A program made the translations under genes and the position numbers. A model generated the notes under the pieces. That model was not told the origin of the DNA. It saw only the letters and a program-made list of their open reading frames with translations, and searched no databases. Shown here piece by piece: positions 60,201 through 64,000 of a DNA stretch of 64,000 nt. The stretch is taken from assembly GCA_009746045.1 (NCBI GenBank), contig RPFO01000497.1, positions 1,072,970 to 1,136,969 of the forward strand, read 5' to 3'. This DNA is from Mesostigma viride. Lineage: Eukaryota; Streptophyta; Mesostigmatophyceae; Mesostigmatales; Mesostigmataceae. Each line of letters begins with the position of its first letter. Within the stretch, counting starts at the first letter, position 1.

Positions 60201-63200
60201 CTCGCTGCAATGCCGGCAGTTGTGGGGTTCTCTCGCTGCAATGCGGCAGTTGTGGGGTTCTCTCGCTGCAATGCGGCAGTTGTGGGGTTCTCTCGCTGCA
60301 ATGCGGGCAGTTGTGGGGTTCTCTCGCTGCAATGCGGCAGTTGTGGGGTTCTCTCGCTGCAATGCGGCAGTTGTGGGGTTCTCTCGCTGCAATGCGGCAG
60401 TTGTGGGGTTCTCTCGCTGCAATGCGGCAGTTGTGGGGTTCTCTCGCTGCAATGCGGCAGTTGTGGGGTTCTCTCGCTGCAATGCGGCAGTTGTGGGGTT
60501 CTCTCGCTGCAATGCGGGCAGTTGTGGGGTTCTCTCGCTGCAATGCGGCAGTTGTGGGGTTCTCTCGCTGCAATGCGGCAGTTGTGGGGTTCTCTCGCTG
60601 CAATGCCGGCAGTTGTGGGGTTCTCTCGCTGCAATGCGGCAGTTGTGGGGTTCTCTCGCTGCAATGCGGGCAGTTGTGGGGTTCTCTCGCTGCAATGCGG
60701 GCAGTTGTGGGGTTCTCTCGCTGCAATGCGGCAGTTGTGGGGTTCTCTCGCTGCAATGCCGGCAGTTGTGGGGTTCTCTCGCTGCAATGCGGCAGTTGTG
60801 GGGTTCTCTCGCTGCAATGCCGGCAGTTGTGGGGTTCTCTCGCTGCAATGCGGCAGTTGTGGGGTTCTCTCGCTGCAATGCGGCAGTTGTGGGGTTCTCT
60901 CGCTGCAATGCGGGCAGTTGTGGGGTTCTCTCGCTGCAATGCGGCAGTTGTGGGGTTCTCTCGCTGCAATGCGGCAGTTGTGGGGTTCTCTCGCTGCAAT
61001 GCCGGCAGTTGTGGGGTTCTCTCGCTGCAATGCGGCAGTTGTGGGGTTCTCTCGCTGCAATGCGGCAGTTGTGGGGTTCTCTCGCTGCAATGCGGGCAGT
61101 TGTGGGGTTCTCTCGCTGCAATGCGGCAGTTGTGGGGTTCTCTCGCTGCAATGCGGCAGTTGTGGGGTTCTCTCGCTGCAATGCGGCAGTTGTGGGGTTC
61201 TCTCGCTGCAATGCGGCAGTTGTGGGGTTCTCTCGCTGCAATGCCGGCAGTTGTGGGGTTCTCTCGCTGCAATGCCGGCAGTTGTGGGGTTCTCTCGCTG
61301 CAATGCGGGCAGTTGTGGGGTTCTCTCGCTGCAATGCGGCAGTTGTGGGGTTCTCTCGCTGCAATGCGGGCAGTTGTGGGGTTCTCTCGCTGCAATGCCG
61401 GCAGTTGTGGGGTTCTCTCGCTGCAATGCCGGCAGTTGTGGGGTTCTCTCGCTGCAATGCGGGCAGTTGTGGGGTTCTCTCGCTGCAATGCGGGCAGTTG
61501 TGGGGTTCTCTCGCTGCAATGCGGCAGTTGTGGGGTTCTCTCGCTGCAATGCGGCAGTTGTGGGGTTCTCTCGCTGCAATGCCGGCAGTTGTGGGGTTCT
61601 CTCGCTGCAATGCGGCAGTTGTGGGGTTCTCTCGCTGCAATGCGGCAGTTGTGGGGTTCTCTCGCTGCAATGCGGGCAGTTGTGGGGTTCTCTCGCTGCA
61701 ATGCGGGCAGTTGTGGGGTTCTCTCGCTGCAATGCGGGCAGTTGTGGGGTTCTCTCGCTGCAATGCGGCAGTTGTGGGGTTCTCTCGCTGCAATGCGGCA
61801 GTTGTGGGGTTCTCTCGCTGCAATGCGGCAGTTGTGGGGTTCTCTCGCTGCAATGCCGGCAGTTGTGGGGTTCTCTCGCTGCAATGCGGCAGTTGTGGGG
61901 TTCTCTCGCTGCAATGCGGCAGTTGTGGGGTTCTCTCGCTGCAATGCGGCAGTTGTGGGGTTCTCTCGCTGCAATGCGGCAGTTGTGGGGTTCTCTCGCT
62001 GCAATGCCGGCAGTTGTGGGGTTCTCTCGCTGCAATGCCGGCAGTTGTGGGGTTCTCTCGCTGCAATGCCGGCAGTTGTGGGGTTCTCTCGCTGCAATGC
62101 CGGCAGTTGTGGGGTTCTCTCGCTGCAATGCGGCAGTTGTGGGGTTCTCTCGCTGCAATGCGGCAGTTGTGGGGTTCTCTCGCTGCAATGCGGCAGTTGT
62201 GGGGTTCTCTCGCTGCAATGCGGCAGTTGTGGGGTTCTCTCGCTGCAATGCGGGCAGTTGTGGGGTTCTCTCGCTGCAATGCGGCAGTTGTGGGGTTCTC
62301 TCGCTGCAATGCGGGCAGTTGTGGGGTTCTCTCGCTGCAATGCCGGCAGTTGTGGGGTTCTCTCGCTGCAATGCGGCAGTTGTGGGGTTCTCTCGCTGCA
62401 ATGCGGGCAGTTGTGGGGTTCTCTCGCTGCAATGCCGGCAGTTGTGGGGTTCTCTCGCTGCAATGCGGCAGTTGTGGGGTTCTCTCGCTGCAATGCGGCA
62501 GTTGTGGGGTTCTCTCGCTGCAATGCGGGCAGTTGTGGGGTTCTCTCGCTGCAATGCCGGCAGTTGTGGGGTTCTCTCGCTGCAATGCCGGCAGTTGTGG
62601 GGTTCTCTCGCTGCAATGCGGCAGTTGTGGGGTTCTCTCGCTGCAATGCCGGCAGTTGTGGGGTTCTCTCGCTGCAATGCGGGCAGTTGTGGGGTTCTCT
62701 CGCTGCAATGCCGGCAGTTGTGGGGTTCTCTCGCTGCAATGCGGGCAGTTGTGGGGTTCTCTCGCTGCAATGCGGGCAGTTGTGGGGTTCTCTCGCTGCA
62801 ATGCCGGCAGTTGTGGGGTTCTCTCGCTGCAATGCGGCAGTTGTGGGGTTCTCTCGCTGCAATGCCGGCAGTTGTGGGGTTCTCTCGCTGCAATGCGGGC
62901 AGTTGTGGGGTTCTCTCGCTGCAATGCGGGCAGTTGTGGGGTTCTCTCGCTGCAATGCGGCAGTTGTGGGGTTCTCTCGCTGCAATGCGGGCAGTTGTGG
63001 GGTTCTCTCGCTGCAATGCCGGCAGTTGTGGGGTTCTCTCGCTGCAATGCCGGCAGTTGTGGGGTTCTCTCGCTGCAATGCGGGCAGTTGTGGGGTTCTC
63101 TCGCTGCAATGCCGGCAGTTGTGGGGTTCTCTCGCTGCAATGCGGGCAGTTGTGGGGTTCTCTCGCTGCAATGCCGGCAGTTGTGGGGTTCTCTCGCTGC

Positions 63201-64000
63201 AATGCCGGCAGTTGTGGGGTTCTCTCGCTGCAATGCGGGCAGTTGTGGGGTTCTCTCGCTGCAATGCGGGCAGTTGTGGGGTTCTCTCGCTGCAATGCCG
63301 GCAGTTGTGGGGTTCTCTCGCTGCAATGCCGGCAGTTGTGGGGTTCTCTCGCTGCAATGCCGGCAGTTGTGGGGTTCTCTCGCTGCAATGCGGGCAGTTG
63401 TGGGGTTCTCTCGCTGCAATGTGGGCAGTTGTGGGGTTCTCTCGCTGCAATGCCGGCAGTTGTGGGGTTCTCTCGCTGCAATGCCGGCAGTTGTGGGGTT
63501 CTCTCGCTGCAATGCCGGCAGTTGTGGGGTTCTCTCGCTGCAATGCCGGCAGTTGTGGGGTTCTCTCGCTGCAATGCCGGCAGTTGTGGGGTTCTCTCGC
63601 TGCAATGCCGGCAGTTGTGGGGTTCTCTCGCTGCAATGCGGCAGTTGTGGGGTTCTCTCGCTGCATTGCCGGCAGTTGTGGGGTTCTCTCGCTGCAATGC
63701 CGGCAGTTGTGGGGTTCTCTCGCTGCATGCGGGCAGTTGTGGGGTTCTCTCGCTGCAATGCCGGCAGTTGTGGGGTTCTCTCGCTGCATTGCGGGCAGTT
63801 GTGGGGTTCTCTCGCTGCAATGCCGGCAGTTGTGGGGTTCTCTCGCTGCAATGCCGGCAGTTGTGGGGTTCTCTCGCTGCATTGCGGGCAGTTGTGGGGT
63901 TCTCTCGCTGCAATGCCGGCAGTTGTGGGGTTCTCTCGCTGCAATGTGGGCAGTTGTGGGGTTCTCTCGCTGCAATGCGGGCAGTTGTGGGGTTTTCTCG
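51255..64000 (+). CDS. PATROL1/DUF810 (MUN-domain-like) protein, first two exons, continues beyond window
   Basis: Exon 1 is 51255-52224 and exon 2 is 53628-53860. The splice rebuilds a glycine codon (APT-G-WHFRYPLSMQLYETLL). Exon 2 ends in phase 0 at ELGLGL before GTACGT. SMQLYETLLRSIFDVLEEEE, EEVPTVLEALSTTW and HAWVLFRQYQATRE follow the conserved core of plant PATROL1 (LYEKLL..VFD, ELLKSTW, AWVLFRQ). Exon 1 is a weaker match, and the ATG at 51255 is a plausible but unproved start. PATROL1 is a Munc13-related tethering factor controlling delivery of the H+-ATPase to the plasma membrane; the cargo here is unknown. The remaining exons lie past an intron of at least 10.1 kb, unless the gene is truncated. 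Confidence 0.75.
52363..52960. repeat. Pure G/C tract (GGGGGC/GGGGGGC) in PATROL1-like intron 1
   Basis: About 600 bp of runs of 4-12 G separated by single C (rare A), all G on the coding strand. Every few bases meets the G-quadruplex pattern. Open frames across it on both strands are artefacts. Confidence 0.95.
52961..53627 (+). other. Remainder of PATROL1-like intron 1
   Basis: Contains GTGTCACGTGAGCATGAATCC (53075-53095), echoing 36223-36238, and at 53459-53493 a CACGTGACGCAGTCACGTCC segment followed by a TTAA run, a likely retroelement 3' end. A C-rich polypyrimidine stretch precedes the exon 2 acceptor. Confidence 0.45.
53832..54130 (+). repeat. Repeated PATROL1-like exon 2/donor junction
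   Basis: GAGAGCTGGGGCTGGGACTT|GTACGTGG (donor at 53861) recurs as GGAGCTGGGGCTGGGGCTG|GTACGCGCAGCAGTGTT (53938) and CAGCTGGTACTGGGACGG|GTACGTGCGGCAGTGTT (54045), with a degenerate fourth (GGCAGCTGGGATTTGGAT) near 54102. The minisatellite begins just beyond. Confidence 0.8.
54165..64000. repeat. 30/31-bp minisatellite, over 9.8 kb, roughly 320 copies, runs off the window
   Basis: The unit is CAGTTGTGGGGTTCTCTCGC then TGCAATG plus a variable joint of CCGG, CGGG (31 bp) or CGG (30 bp). The central part is rich in the 30-bp form, while both outer parts are mainly 31-bp units and carry rare variants (GCATTG, GCATGC, GCCATG, AATGTGGG). The final units (for example GGGGTTTTCTCG at 63990) suggest the far edge is near. 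It lies in the second intron of the PATROL1-like gene. Confidence 0.98.

Noticed and set aside
53489..63975. Three overlapping minus-strand ORFs of 3,269-3,474 codons (TPQLP, QRENPTTA and REPHNC repeats)
   Set aside because: They are translations of the 30/31-bp minisatellite in all three frames. The unit simply lacks stops on that strand, and the region is antisense intron of the PATROL1-like gene.
54165..64000. CRISPR array
   Set aside because: Units are contiguous with no unique spacers, and the context is a eukaryotic intron.
54165..64000. Telomeric or centromeric array
   Set aside because: The unit is not telomere-like. A centromere role cannot be judged from sequence, and the array starts inside a gene.

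Overview
The window is nuclear DNA of a eukaryote, most likely a green alga. Genes carry GT-AG introns. They include a DUF810/PATROL1-type protein (a family known mainly from the green lineage), a plant-style monoacylglycerol lipase, DRG1, a METTL18-type methyltransferase, a hemerythrin-domain protein and a fatty acyl reductase. Between them lie LINE fragments, non-autonomous DNA transposons and very long simple repeats. The species cannot be named from the sequence. No prokaryotic operon structure, rRNA, convincing tRNA gene or CRISPR array was seen.

Layout. 1.5-6.4 kb: DRG1 (-) and METTL18 (+), divergent. 7.2-13.6 kb: nested LINE wreckage holding a 1,511-bp hAT-type element and a 587-bp CACTA-type element. 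13.7-25.3 kb: a candidate broken zinc-finger-like gene, a 950-bp ATCC array, several minisatellites, and a LINE fragment with a restriction-like endonuclease domain. 26.4-34.6 kb: hemerythrin gene (-) and MAGL gene (+), divergent. 36.3-47.1 kb: more LINEs, an ORF1-only LINE, compound microsatellites and a 760-bp AATTC array. 47.6-50.3 kb: intronless fatty acyl reductase (-). 51.3 kb to the end: PATROL1-like gene (+), whose first intron holds a pure G/C tract and whose second intron holds more than 9.8 kb of a 30/31-bp minisatellite running off the window.

Two themes go beyond listing genes. First, in four genes (DRG1, hemerythrin, MAGL, PATROL1-like) the 3' end of an exon together with its splice donor is tandemly duplicated into the following intron, and the MAGL stop-codon region is triplicated in the same direction. 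Second, the LINEs here end in a similar short 3' hairpin followed by a microsatellite tail that differs between copies (AATTT, AATTC, TTAA; another group has ACTT). The ORF1-only element shares that 3' end, and the AATTC array begins exactly at such a tail.

Exon boundaries were derived by hand from reading frame, splice consensus and remembered family conservation. No alignment or database search was run.
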